Part shown: positions 25,701-38,257 of the stretch, piece by piece
Layout of the letters: every line of letters starts with the position of its first letter
How positions within the stretch are numbered: the stretch's first letter is position 1
Source of the DNA: Maratus speciosus
Lineage: Eukaryota; Arthropoda; Arachnida; Araneae; Salticidae
Reading direction: 5' to 3'
Length of the DNA stretch: 64,000 bases
Assembly (NCBI GenBank): GCA_963932465.1
Contig: OZ010792.1
Span: forward strand, 189,189,556 to 189,253,555
The notes under the pieces: generated by a model
Seen by the model: the letters and a program-made list of their open reading frames with translations, nothing else
Told to the model about the DNA's origin: nothing
Database searches by the model: none
Translations under genes and position numbers: made by a program

Positions 25701-26605
25701 AATCTTAAAATTTTGCATAATTTATTTATGTAGACCACCCCTAAACAAAATTTAGGTTGCAATTTAAATAGACGTAATTGTGACAGCGTTTCTGTCGCAT
25801 AGATATCTTTTTATTCAAAATTAATTTAATACATAACATTATTACTTTTATAACATGCTATCCTCCCCCCCCTCTTTTTCTATTCTGAAATACGCAATTA
25901 AATTCATTTCTTAAAACCATCCAGATTTTTATTAAAGTGTTTTGCTTTCTTTTTTCTAAAAACATCTTTATTTCAGTGCGCTCAAAGATTCATTTCCTTT
26001 TTCCTTTTTTCATTTAATCTGTTATCTGTCCGTTACTGCTTCCAGTGCTAAAAAATAAATAAAAATTAAAAGGCACAGCTGCTGGTAGCAATGTCCTCAT
26101 TTATTTTCATCGGATTGTTCGCCCGCCGCAGTGAGAAGCAATTTTTATCTCTGCTAATATTTGACCGTTGAAATTGTATTAACAACAAAAGTAAAAATGA
26201 ACGGATCTTATGGGAAGCAAGTATTTTTCATGTATTGTGGTCGAGCTAAAAGCCAGATGCCTGTGATTTTCGGGATTTTTCTCATGCGGAGGTCTGCTTT
26301 GTACAATTTTATGAAGCAGTTTTTTGGACAAAGGCCTATCTGTATGATAAACAATTTTCGGTTTGTTTCATGCCTTTCTCAGCGCAATTAGATGCGGTTA
26401 CTTGCAGCCTAGGCGTCACTCATCCGGTAGGGGCACCAGATTATTTGCAGTAATGTTTTTTTTTCGCCAAAAATCTTTGTTCACTTTCATGCAGTCACCA
26501 AAAGTTTGTAAATTGGCGATTCTGTGCAACGCCAAGATTTCTAGACTTCTAGCGAAAAATTGGGACTTCTGTTCTAGCCTTCGATATGTGAAGGTTTTGA
26601 AAAAA

Positions 26606-26621
26606 GGGCGCTTTCGCGCCC
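26606..26621. other. perfect GC hairpin
   Basis: GGGCGC-TTTC-GCGCCC, a 6-bp stem with a 4-base loop, inside a patch (26160-26660) that is richer in GC than its flanks. Frames at 26161-26391 and 26363-26662 were not recognised. Confidence 0.5.
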
Positions 26622-26862
26622 CATTTTGTATTTGGGGGTCTCTCTCTCATTTTTGCTACTGAACCACCTCTAATATAATTTAAATAAATAGTTCTTCCAG
26701 TAAAGTGATAGTTGGAGTTTTTTTTGAACAATTTTTCCGTGCATATTAGAACCCGGTCTTCAATCTCTATTATAGTAATTAAATACCAATTAGTACTAGC
26801 CACGTTTTTCTATGATGATGTGTGGTCGAGTTAGTACGGAAATAGTCTTTATTTTTTCACTA

Positions 26863-27161
26863 CTGTACAGCAAGAAATTTTTGCATTTCAATTTGCAGGA
26901 GTAACAAATAACATTCCCGCGTTGTTCTTTGCTGAATTTTACATTACATTAAAATTTATACGTTTAGCTACATATCATACAGAAAGAAGGTGTTTTTCGG
27001 GATATGTGAGCTGTAAAGCAAGACAAATTTATGGATTTCAATTTGCAGAAGTAACAAATAACATTCCCGCATTGTTCTTTGCCGAATTTTACATTTCATT
27101 AAAATTTATATGTTTCGTTAGATATCATACAGAAAGAAGACGTTTTTCGGGATATCTTTTC
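26863..27161 (+). repeat. 150-bp tandem duplication
   Basis: Two units, each starting near CTGTA-AGCAAGA and containing ATTTCAATTTGCAG, AACATTCCCGC, AAATTTATA, CATACAGAAAGAAG and TTTTTCGGGATAT, lie exactly 150 bases apart with few differences. The frame 26922-27164 spans both and is not convincing as a gene. Confidence 0.8.
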
Positions 27162-27567
27162 TAAAATAATATGACTGAATAATATTACTGAAGATTCAAC
27201 TCGTTTCTGACGTGAGAAGATATCATGTCTACTTAACACGTTCTTCCACTAACTAAACAGCTTGAAGACGTGTACCTAACAACTTCATCATTTGAAAATA
27301 TTTCTAATTGAAGACGCAACAGAAAAATGAATGTTCTATATGTAAATTAGATGAAAATGAGTTATTCTACAAGAAAATCTCTTATTTGTTTTTTTAAATG
27401 TCATAACGTGTACATCGACTAAGCTCTTGAATTATTAAACTTATCTAAGCATCTCTACATGAATAAGTTTGACAATTCACGAAAGAATATCTTGTTCTAT
27501 TGATTGATTAATTTGTATTGGAAGCACAAGTTTAAAGAATCAGCGCACGTCTATGGTGACAATGTTA

Positions 27568-28357
27568 AAACTAGTCGGATGTGCCAATCCCAAATCTTTA
27601 TTTTATCTCATACATGTTAATACATCAGAAAGCGCAATTTTTTTTAATTATGCATTTAAAAACAAAACATTTTGCTTATTACAAATATACAAATTAAACC
27701 TAGATTGGACAATTGGGTAATTTAGTACGATTTTTTTTTTCAGCAGATGCCGCGTTCGTCTCAAAAACCTGACAAAATTCGCTATCACAACACCACGTTC
27801 ATGCCTATTTTTTCCAAAATTTTATACAAATCTCGGCCTATGATACTGCATCTAAATATAAAATTTCATGGGAAAATATTCATAGATTCTTCACTTAAAG
27901 TGCAAAAAATCGAGAAAAGCGCATAAAAATCGGTATCACAGCACCCCTTCTGTAATCATTTTTAACTGGGACTTGACGTCCATAGACGAAAACATATATA
28001 TGAAGTTTGATTCAATTCTATTCATAACTTCATACATTTTCTGATGATGCAATAAGAAAAATAGCGCAAAAATAGCTATCACAGTGCCCCCTTGCGGCGA
28101 AATATATTCCAATCTCAACTGGGACCTGCTGCCTATAGAAAAAACATATATATGAAGTTTGGTTCAATTCTATGCGTCAGTTCATGCTCTTTTCGACGAT
28201 AAAACGAGGACACACAGACACATGCACACACGGACAGACAGAACTTTGTAAGAAACGGGGTTTTAGGGATCCCAAAAACGTGTAAATCCATTGAAAACCG
28301 GAAGTGGAAATTTTTTTTGATTACAATACATTCTTCTATTATAGATAGAAAAAAGTA
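27568..28357 (+). mobile_element. ACTAGTYGGATGTGCC element, 3-unit copy
   Basis: It starts AAACTAGTCGGATGTGCCAA, has three ~150-bp units anchored at GCTATCACA-RC-CC (27781, 27932, 28074), a CACACAGACACATG/GACAGACAG run, a GTAAATCC-GAAAACCGGAAGT segment, and an imperfect terminal hairpin at 28327-28357. It is the same family as 35165-36703. No credible coding frame. Confidence 0.75.
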
Positions 28358-29797
28358 ATAATAACCAACGTTAATCTCGATTTTTACTAAGAACGTGAAC
28401 TGATAGATTAACATTGTAGGTTTAAGGAAAATTAAGCAAATGTAAGGGAAGGTCAAGTTGATAAAAATTTTACGATCTGAAGATTTTTAGGGGAATTAGA
28501 TCATATTACTATGCACCCTATTTAGCTATGAATTGGAAATGATATCGAAAAACACTATTTTTAACTGTAATGATGAAACCATAAATTTTGATCTTTAAAA
28601 CTTAAGTAGATGGATTTGTTATGTCATTTAGGACTCGTCATTACTAAGATTTGTTACACCATTTAAATTATATAAAGACCGATATCTACTTTTTTTATTT
28701 TTTGTAAAATTATGCTGCAGTTCTGTCCACATTTGATGGCTTTTTATCCGCAACAAAACTTGCCAAAGTGGTGCAAGTCTGTAACGGAATTCTTCCTTAA
28801 ACGGAAATGCTTTATGATCCCTACGAAAAAAGTACCATACAGGTGCATCCGCTAAGATGTTAACATGTTTGTAAAGAATTTCCCCTAATTTCTAGTGGTT
28901 TCGATTTAGCACTCTTTGTTGGCTATTTTATAAAATTGTTGCATGAAAATAAATATGCAATTATCTGAGATGCTGTTATCGTATATATTAACAATATTTC
29001 GAACTATTATAATGTAACAAATACCGAACATTCCATAAAAATCGAGAGTAGAATAGTAAAAAAATCAAGAAATATAAGTATACCAAAAAAAATGTAAATT
29101 TCTAAAAGTTTTTTCTTGAAATATATGCAAATTCCAATCGAATGAATCTTTTTTCAAAGCAAGCGACATTTTCCTTTTGTAGGAATTTCTTTGGGGGAAC
29201 CTACACAACTCAAACGATAACAGCATATGTATTGATGTTTATTCCATGGAATAACAACACCATTTGGAATAACAACTACGAAAACAACAACTCACCCAAA
29301 CATTTGTCTTTATAAGCTTTTTTTCATCAAATCAATAGTTTTTAGAGGTGTTTTGCCCGAACTATTGATCTGGAGACGAAATGCGATAAAAATGTTTTCG
29401 TTATTTGATTTGGATGGGAAACTTTGAAGTAGTTTCCTCAAAATGACTTCACAACTTGCTTTCAAAAACGATCTGAATTATGGAATCGCTACATATTCTG
29501 AGAGAAAATATTTTAAAAAATATTATTTTCTTTTGGGATATATTATTTGAAATTTTAGGTTTCTACTCTTGATTTTTACGGAAAGCCATTTGCACAATAA
29601 ATGGAGTATCCAGTCGTTATTAATTTCCTAAATAATTACACAAAGTGAAAATTAAAAATATCGACTTCAAACTACACCAATTAAGTATAAGATACAACAG
29701 ACCTTCATTATCTTTTATTAACCTCTTTATTGTATTTTGAATTTCCTTTCTGAATACTGGTATTGGAGAGATAAACAGGGCTAGTTTGACATTAAAC

Positions 29798-29941
29798 GGC
29801 ACTCTAGGCACATTCTTTTATTGACACTGCTGCTTTGCGTACTTTACCCATGAAAATGCTCTAAAAAAGGAAATGCTTTATTGTGAAGATTATGAAGCAC
29901 ACCTAATTAAAAAGGCACCTCTAGATTGTGCCTAGTGTGCC
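29798..29941. repeat. inverted repeat TGTGCCTAGwGTGCC
   Basis: GGCACTCTAGGCACA at 29798-29812 pairs with TGTGCCTAGTGTGCC at 29927-29941 (14 of 15). It may be the ends of a ~144-bp MITE. Confidence 0.4.
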
Positions 29942-30274
29942 TGAGCTTAAAGTGGACCCTGGACAAATGGGCGTTAAATTATAGGCGCTAGCAAACTTGT
30001 TTTACTTCTTAATGGTATATATAGTTCCGAGATCTTCAATAACATGTATCTATTTGAACTTATCTGGGAATTACTGTAATTTCAGCGTGAGAAAGTTAAA
30101 ATAAGTAGGCTATTTCGGAGATAAAATTCTTTAGATTTGATACACACGAATTACCACTCGTGAACTTAATTTAGAGGATTCATTTATGAGCCGCTCCATT
30201 AATTAATTGAACAGATAGCACAAGATAAAATTTAACTAAGGCAAATAACGGGAAAATAACAGCCGAAAAATTTG

Positions 30275-30350
30275 TGAGGGAATTGAACCCGGCACATCAC
30301 AAGTCAGAATGTATATGAGACAGGTTCGTTACCACTCTGCTAATATCATA
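30275..30350 (-). mobile_element. tRNA-derived SINE head or tRNA pseudogene
   Basis: The minus strand shows TAGCAGAGTGG (A-box, about 30344-30334) and CCGGGTTCAATTCC (B-box, 30292-30279) at tRNA-like spacing. The acceptor arms do not pair and the T-stem is broken, so it is not a functional tRNA. Confidence 0.5.
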
Positions 30351-31989
30351 CGATTTCTTTTCCATTTATCAGAGATTTTAACATAAACGTTAATCGGAGA
30401 TATTTAAAGGATATTAAGAAATATCACATTAAAGCGTAATTGTAACTCGTATGTAAATAGATAAAAAAAACATGGTAAAGTGTAACCTGAAGTACTCTTC
30501 CTAAAAAGAAATGACTACATTAAATTAACCTATTCTAGAGTAATTCTGCAAGGAGTGATCCTAAAATAGATGGAATAGGGCATTTTCTTATAGCCACCTT
30601 TTATAGCAGTTAGATTATATGACATAAGGAGATATACATATACATATATAAGTCTATCAATATTTTGAAAAGTTTGAACCCCCCTCCTCCTCCTTACAAT
30701 ATCATACGTTATCATTCCTCGAACGCCCCACCCCCACGATGATATCCTTATCAATGTCTAAAAATTCTTTTATTTTTAGATTCTTTTACTTTCTTTTTAT
30801 ACGCTTGCAGGGATATACACATATGGTTATGCATTTATTAGTCGCATACTTTACGGATTCAAGAAGTAAAAAAATATCAATACATGAAATAAATTTATAT
30901 CAAATAACATCTAAAAGAGTTAGTTACTGTTTAAAATCATTTAATAATAGCTTATTGTTACACAATGCGTTCAGGAATTATATTGTCTTCTTGCACTTTC
31001 TCCCAGCCCGGGGAGGTTAAAAGCAGAACTTACCAACAAAACAGTGGACAACATTCTTTGTCTTTCTTTACGAGTAAACGCAAGTATCATTTCCTAAATA
31101 TTATGCTCCTGATTTCTCTAATAGCAAATTATATGCGTATATGACAGAAGAACAGGAATACCAAACGTTGGGGTATTCCACATTTTCGAATGAAATGATT
31201 TTATAAACATTTAATGGCTTTAATAATAGATTTGTGTTTTCATAAAAACATATAAAAATAATAATAATAAAAAAGGTAACAGATTCTTTGGATGTAAGGA
31301 AAAAGTTACTGAAAAAGAAGTTTGGCTGTATCAAAAATGATAACGAAATCAAAAAGCCACCCCTTCCCCAAAAGATATCTTACGATATCAAGTGCCAGAT
31401 ACCCCTCCACCCTAAAGTGATAACGTTATATATGCACAGCCTCTACATTTATTGTGCAGAGGCATAATTAGGGTACGTATATTATAACAATATATTTTTT
31501 TCTATATTTATTTTCTGATATGTATGAAAAAAGTATTTCTTAAATTTCATGATTTATTCTGCAGAAATTGTGAATTAGCTTTATTATTCTTCATCAACAT
31601 GCAAATTTCGAGTAAAGAAAAACTTTCAATATTTTTTTCTTTGAAATTTTATCATTTCAAATATTTTGAATGTTCTGTACGGCTTATCAAAGATGTAAAT
31701 ATATCGGTCATTCGACCACATGCCTTATTCATTAATTATTTAAATTTTCTCAAAAATGACGACAGAGAAGTTAGATATGATCCTCGGGAGGGAGAAAATA
31801 AATGATGCTGTTCTCAAATAACTCGATAAATCTGTTTGAGTAGAAATTACTTTATTTAGTATCATGCAAACTTCTGAAACTAAAGTAAACGTACAGCTAG
31901 CGAAAAAAAAGAGAACCTCCCATACATTTTAATCTCCAAATTGCCACTGAAGAAAAGGCTGATAATTATATGTTCTTTCAATGTATGTT

Positions 31990-31993
<4 letters not shown>

Positions 31994-32022
<29 letters not shown>
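31994..32022. repeat. poly-A run
   Basis: About 29 A residues. It could be a retroposon tail, but no element body or flanking repeats were seen. Similar runs occur at 20278-20309 and 60017-60045. Confidence 0.9.
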
Positions 32023-32025
<3 letters not shown>

Positions 32026-33284
32026 TTAAGGATCGTATTCCATCTGAAATTGCACCAAACAAAGAAATTTGTAATACGAACATCTAATTTTGACGTATTT
32101 TACTTTTCGGTAAATTTTACCTAACGGGAAGTGATTAGGTGAAGTAGTTTAGAAATTATGAAAGTTTATTTGTAGTCGTTGGAAAATAGACTGCACTGTG
32201 GGTAGTCTTTTAAGTATAACTTAACAGCTACTTCGCCGAAAGAACAGTAATTTTGGATTCCCATATTTGAAAGTACTAGAAATCGATTTCTATAAAAATA
32301 TTTCTAAGTTGCAATTGATATTTTTTTCGAAAATTAATTAATCAAAATACATATTATCGAAAACAATACGAATTGTAACCCGTAAATCTTTAACAGAAAT
32401 AGATTTATTTTAGGGGATCACCAGCTAGAAAGTTTCAAACGACAGAAAAAACATTAAAAAAATATGAAAAAAAAAACCAAACTAAATTTAGCTGAGAACC
32501 AATCGCTTTATTGCTAGATTTAACCAAATAAGCATTTTCTGCCCGAGACAATTTATTCGGAAAAATAATTTTAATGAAGCAAATACATATATGTAATTAA
32601 TTCAATTAACATGTTACATAATTTCTGGTTAAAAGTATACTTATATGACACATATAAATTTCCCTCCTGAGGGGAAAAAAGCATGCGAGTAAGATTCGCG
32701 GAAGTGAGATTTTTGTACAAAAACCCATTTTTGGTTGCCGTACCAGTAACGGGATTTTGCAGACTAAGGTAAATGATCTAAATACTTAATATAACTATAG
32801 AGCTGGTAAAACCTATCTTGCTGGTAATGTGTAAGAAGATAGCAAGGGAGTAAGAACTAAAAAATCAGACTCCCTTTCGAAGACATATTTTAATAACTAA
32901 TAACTGGAAAATGTAAGTTTGAACAAACCGATTATTCAGGATATCTTGGTGGAACCATGCTCACTTTTCACGCTTGCTGTCAACTTTAGCGGTATATCGA
33001 GAACAAAAGTGTGAAACACTTATTATAGGGCTTATTTTGAAACCAGCTGACCTCTCTAAAAATTATTTATTTTACTAAGAATCGTCACAATAGGTGTGGA
33101 GCATATGGCATCAAAATTGGCGGATAGAAATAGAGAGTTAGATGGAATTATATAATAAAGTAACTTATTCAAGCTTTGAGTGACAGTGAGATTTTTGAAC
33201 TTTGGGTGTATTTGTCGCCCGAAATTGTGTCGATTTTTTTGAGGAGGCACAGGACCTTTGAGTTTGTTGAAATGATAGTACAAT

Positions 33285-33660
33285 AGCCGACAGCACAAAA
33301 ACCTATATTATCAAGCACAAGAAAAAAAAACCTTTATTTTATGGAAGAGTAGAAGTAGGGTGTCTAATGATCCATGTCTGCCGGAAGTGAACTGGTGCCT
33401 ACGTCAAAAATTAATATCACTAGTGGTTGACTCATAGCTTTATCATTGAGTTTATCCTACAGACAAAGATATGAAAACATGGAGGACTAGGAGCAGGAAA
33501 ACACAATGATAAACCTACGAGTCAACCACTGGTGGTAAAAATTTTTGGCTTATGCACCACTTCACTTCCGGCAAACATGGATCATTAGATTACTTCGACT
33601 CTTCCATAAAATAAAGGTTTTATTCTTGTGCTTGATAACATAAGTTTTTGTGCTGCCGGC
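33285..33660. mobile_element. foldback element, ~160-bp arms
   Basis: GCCGACAGCACAAAAACCTA at the left is mirrored by the complement of TAAGTTTTTGTGCTGCCGGC at the right. The arms stay similar to about 33448 and 33510, including GATCCATGTYTGCCGGAAGT, with a ~61-bp loop. No target duplication could be fixed. No coding frame. Confidence 0.75.
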
Positions 33661-34484
33661 TCTTGGACTATGATCAAAATCATCACCGTTTTCGAAGTAC
33701 CAAAACATAAATAATATGCAATTAAGATCTTTCCCCCCCTTTCTGACTAAAATACATATTCTTAACTGTACATATGTTAGTACATAACAGTCTTTAAAGT
33801 ACATTATCCAGAAAAATGAATGTTGTATATACAAAATTAATATTTAAATTTTAAATTTAAATATTTTTCTCACTAATGTGCGAATTAAAATCATTAAGTG
33901 CTGCGCGCATGATAAAACTAAATTATGCATATAGAAAGCAATTTTTGAACAAAATATAATCATAACATACCTTCTTCTAACATACTTCTAAATTAAAACC
34001 AAAATATACACAAAGTTTTGTTTAAAATTTAATTTTAGCCCAAAATAAAAAAAATCAAAGATTTCAAATTTTTTTTCAAGTTTTTCAAATGCAAAATTAA
34101 ATAACCAAAATATTTGAATTTTTTTTGGTTTTAGCTGGTAGACTATAAAAAAAACGCATATTTGGTTAATTTTCTAAAGCTTTAGCTTATATAGTTTGAA
34201 AGTAATAGTGCGCACAAACTCCAAATTTACTAATCTGACAAAACGCGTTTTAAAGTTTCTATATCTACGGACCTTCGATTATATTCGCCGTCTATAAATA
34301 GTTATAACTCATGAAGTAAGTCGGATTTTTAAATAGTTTTTTTCATATTGTTGAGAAAAAAAAATTCAGAATAAAACAAAAAACAAAAACTGGTTTTTTG
34401 AAAGTTTAAAAGTCCTGTGCCCCTTTAAAGTATAATATCAAAGCATTAGTGGAAATTAAAATCAGTTTTATTTACATTAGAAGA

Positions 34485-34731
34485 TTTTTTTAATTGAAAA
34501 TAAGTTAAAACTGGTGTGAATGAATAAGAACAAAAAAATCTTCTTAAAACACCATCAACATTTTTTAAAATATGTGTCTTGCTGCTGCTTTCATAGTAGA
34601 AGCACGTCTTTTTTGCGCTGACGAAGAAAGACTCAGATCTTTCGAAAGGCCTAGCGCATTTAAAAATTTTTGATGGTGTTTTAAGAAGATTTTTTGTTCT
34701 TATTCATTCATACCAGTTTTAACTTATTTTC
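34485..34731. mobile_element. foldback retroelement-like insert with 14-bp flanking repeats
   Basis: Perfect 14-bp direct repeats TTTACATTAGAAGA at 34471-34484 and 34732-34745 flank it. Inside is an inverted repeat with ~72-bp arms (GAAAATAAGTTAAAACTGG ... complement, 34496-34571 and 34659-34731). The loop holds the hammerhead-like motif at 34618-34652. A target duplication of this length suits target-primed retrotransposition more than cut-and-paste transposition. Confidence 0.7.
34618..34658 (+). ncRNA. hammerhead-ribozyme-like motif (degenerate)
   Basis: CTGACGA (34618-34624), one extra A, stem GAAAGA/TCTTTC (34626-34643), GAA (34644-34646), then the palindrome AGGCCT (34647-34652). TGCGCT upstream pairs with AGCGCA downstream, but the register leaves an extra base at the expected cleavage point, so activity is doubtful. 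Confidence 0.4.
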
Positions 34732-35164
34732 TTTACATTAGAAGAGTTGTTTGTTTTATGCAAATAGGCTGATTGAAACAGTTATGGGGCATTCTCAATT
34801 CTCACAATTGGACTTTTGGGGAAAAAAAAATCTGACAAAATTAAACTTGCTAAGATAACATTTTAATCTTATAGACGAATGCCTTAATGATTCAAAATAA
34901 AGAAAAAATGGTCAGCAGCGAAAATTTTTTTATTTAACTGAAGTTTAAGTTAAACTTGCGAGTTTAATTTTCCTTACCATTTTACCCCTATAACTTTTTA
35001 TTTTCTTCTAAATTTTTACGTATAATGAATTTGCATAGTATCACAGGACATTCAAATAAGAAATAATAACAATGTAGTACTTTTAATACAGAATTTTTGT
35101 ATAACATTGTCTTAAAGGGGTGTTAAAGAAGGGACGGTAAGGTAAAAATAGGGGATGGTATTGG

Positions 35165-36703
35165 AAACTAGTTGGATGTGCCAATCCCAAAACTTTATTC
35201 TATCTTATGCATATTAATATTTAAAAAAGTAGTTACACGTGCTAATTATTCAATATTATTAGTTCAATGCTATACCAACTTTCATTTTCTTCTTAAATTT
35301 CTTCTTCAGTCAATTAAACGGACTAAAAACGAGTTAACCTATATCATGATATTTGTTAAAATTAATAGTTTTTCTTTGTCCTGTTGTTATCAGCTGTTTG
35401 CGAATAGCCGGCTTAGCAGGAAGCGAGTTTCCGCCGCTGCGCGAGCTACCGATGGACAATAGAAGTACGAAAAATCAAAAAAAGTATACAAAAATCGCTA
35501 TCACAGAGCCCCCTTTACCGCGCAATATTTCCAAATTCAAGGAAGACCTGTTGGCCATATCCAAAATTATGCACAAAAAATTTGGTTCAATTGCATGCGT
35601 AATTTTATACAGTTTTCGATGGTACAATAAAGAAAATGGCACAAACATCGCTATTATAGCGCCCCCCTTCCGGCAGATTTTTTTTCAAATTCAGGGAGGA
35701 CTTGCTTGCCATAGCAAGAAACATACACAAAATATTTGGTTCAATTCTATGAATAATTTCATACACTTATTAATGGTACAATAATAAAAATGGCGCAGAC
35801 ATCGCAATTATAGCGCCTCCTTCTGGCGGAATTTTTTCAAATTCAGGGAGGAACTACCGACCATAGCCTTACGCATATACAAAAAATTTGGTTCAATTCT
35901 ATGCATAATTTTATACAGTTTTCGATGGTACAATAATGAAAATGGTCCAGACATTGCTATTACAGCGCCCCTTCCGGCAGATTTTTTTCAAATTCAGGGA
36001 GAACTTGCTTGCCACAGCCAGAAACAGGCACAAAAAATTTGGTTCAATTCTATGCATAACTTCATACACTTTTCGATGGTACAATAATGAAAATCGTACA
36101 GACATCGCAATTAAAGCGCCCCCTTCCGGCGGAATTTTCCCAAATTCAAGGAGGACCTTCGTGTCATGACCAAAAACAAACACAAAAAATTTGGTTCAGT
36201 TCTATGCATAACTTCATACACTTTTCGATGGTACAATATTCAAAATGGCACAAAAAACGCTGTTACAGTGCCCTCTACCAGCGAATTTTTTCCAAATTAA
36301 GGAAGAACCTGCTTGTCATAGCCAAGAACTTAAAAAAAATTTTTGGTTCAGTTCTATGCATAACTTCATACACTTTTCGATAGTAAAATATTCAAAATCG
36401 CACAAAAATCGCTATTACAGCGTCCCCTACTGGCGAATTTTTCCCAAATTCATGGAGGACCTACTTGCCATAGCCAAAAACTTAAAATAAAAATTTGGTT
36501 GAATTCTATGCATAACTTCATGCACTTTTGATGGTACAATGGCGGCAGACAGACGAACACACGGACACACGGACAGACATACATTTTCTATAAACATGTT
36601 TTTTGGGATCTCTGACCCCTAAAACGTGTAAATCCGTCGAAAACCGGAAGTCGAAAAAAATTTCGATTACAATACTTTCTTCTATTGAAGATAGAAGAAA
36701 GTA
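35165..36703 (+). mobile_element. ACTAGTYGGATGTGCC element, 7-unit copy
   Basis: It starts AAACTAGTTGGATGTGCCAA and has seven units of 151-154 bp anchored at GCWATTAYAGCGCCCC (35497, 35650, 35804, 35956, 36107, 36259, 36411). It ends with an ACACACGGACACACGGACAG run, AAAACGTGTAAATCCGTCGA and a perfect 13-bp hairpin TACTTTCTTCTAT-tgaag-ATAGAAGAAAGTA (36673-36703). Short frames inside are repeat by-products, although each unit keeps similar open stretches. Confidence 0.8.
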
Positions 36704-37980
36704 AAAAGGGACGAAATGGTAAAAAAAGGGGCGGTAAGGATGGAACGGTAAGAAAAATTACCACCTATTTTTAGAAAAATAATGTTAAGACTAAGTGATA
36801 GCTACAATGTTCATTGATTTTTAGAAACAGTTGTTAACATTGGATTAAATTAAGTTCTTTTTTACATTTACCTCGAAAAGTGCAGGAATAAACCTTGGGG
36901 ACGGTGAGACTACCAATAAAGCCACGATTCTTGAAATTGATATTTAAATGCTGATTTAAATTCTATAGTAAATTTCCTGCCAAAGAATTTTAGACATTAT
37001 TTTTCTAAAATACTTCTGCATAAGAAAAAACTTGAAAAAAATTCAGTGGCTGCATCTGAAATGATTTTCTGTATAATTTTAGGAGAGGTATGGTAAGGAA
37101 TCTAAAACCCAGGGACAGAGATTAAAAAATAATAACAACCCTAAAAATGTGTGCAGGTTAATTTTTAGCTACATATTTATATAAAACAATAGTTCCAGTT
37201 TCAGAGAGAAATTACATTGAATTATTTTTATTGAAACAATTTTATCCAGACAGCTCCAAACTTAAAAATCAGCATCAGGGGCACGGGACGGTATAGGAGT
37301 TTTCCAGGTGTTTGGACCCCCAACATCATCCAAACTTATTTATCTCGTTAATATTGTTGTGCAATCATGCAATGGGATGTTCTCCAGTATTTGAAATAAA
37401 AAAAAACACAGAAAAGTGTATTAAAATAAAAATTATTATTCAGGGACATGAAAGTCAAAAGATTGTGAGAACGCCCCTTATACTGACAATATTTCCTTTT
37501 TGTATTTCTTTACAGAGTAGAACAGTTATTTATACGCAGCATCACATCTCTGATAAAATTTATTTTGCCAATTTTTACCTATTTCAAAAAGAATTGTGTG
37601 GCTATTTGCTGTAAATACCAGAATCATACTATTTTGTTTCTAACTTTATTGGAAATTCAAAGAGAATCCATAATTTTTATTTATCTTTTACGTTAAACTA
37701 AAACTTAGTTTCAAAAATCTATAACTCAGTTTCCTGTTTGTTTAATTTATTTCTTCTGTTTGATGTTCTTTTTGATGATTGCACAAAGAATTTAATGTAA
37801 GATTACGTCTTTAAATTTGTTTTAATAGTGTTATAAATGTAATTTAATTTTGTCAATAAATATTCCAGTTGCGAGAGATTTAAAAGCATGAGAGCAATAA
37901 ACAGATTTATTAAAAAAACATGTTAATTTGAGTTGTAAAGCTTAGCTACTTAAATATATATATGTATGTGTATATTTGTG
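36704..37980. other. AT-rich stretch with scattered GGGACGGTAAGG-like words
   Basis: GGGGCGGTAAGG, GGGGACGGTGAG, GGTATGGTAAGG and GGGACGGTATAGG recur here and at 35130-35160, before the 7-unit element. No gene; the frame 37312-37614 is not recognised. Confidence 0.4.
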
Positions 37981-37996
37981 TAATTTTAAGTAACTG

Positions 37997-38257
37997 GGTT
38001 AGGTTGGGTTGATTTTTGACGGCTAATTATCTACTCGAGAGATATAAGCCCAGAGGGGTGGGGAGTGCCCATCGTGGGGGTCTTTCTAAGGGAACTAAAC
38101 CGTTTTTACGCATGAAAATCCATGGTTCGAAAAAACCCCACGAAAACTCCGAACGATTAGGCCGACAAGCACGACTGGGTTCGAACCCAGCACCTCCTGT
38201 CTACCAGCTTCGATAGCGGAACCTCTCGGCCACTGGTGGGGCTTGAAGTAACTGAAG
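37997..38257 (-). mobile_element. tRNA-derived SINE
   Basis: On the minus strand an A-box (AGTGGCCGAGAGG, 38234-38222) and a B-box (CTGGGTTCGAACCCAG, 38191-38176) sit about 43 bases apart, followed by a non-tRNA body. Direct repeats TTAAGTAACTG lie at 37986-37996 and 38258-38268. The minus frame at 38095-38337 is a translation of the tRNA-like head and is not a gene. Confidence 0.75.

Larger units (their letters stand above)
28460..33280. other. AT-rich stretch, no gene supported
   Basis: Contains only the inverted repeat at 29798-29941, the SINE head at 30275-30350 and the poly-A run. Small frames such as 30739-31020 and 31524-31805 lack any domain. Confidence 0.4.

Noticed and set aside
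35353..36490. Overlapping plus-strand frames over the 152-bp array
   Set aside because: They appear in several frames of the same tandem unit and stop at unit differences; no domain.
37996..38015. GGGTTAGGTTGGGTTG as telomere-like repeat
   Set aside because: Only two or three irregular units at a SINE end; the arthropod TTAGG repeat is not tandem here.
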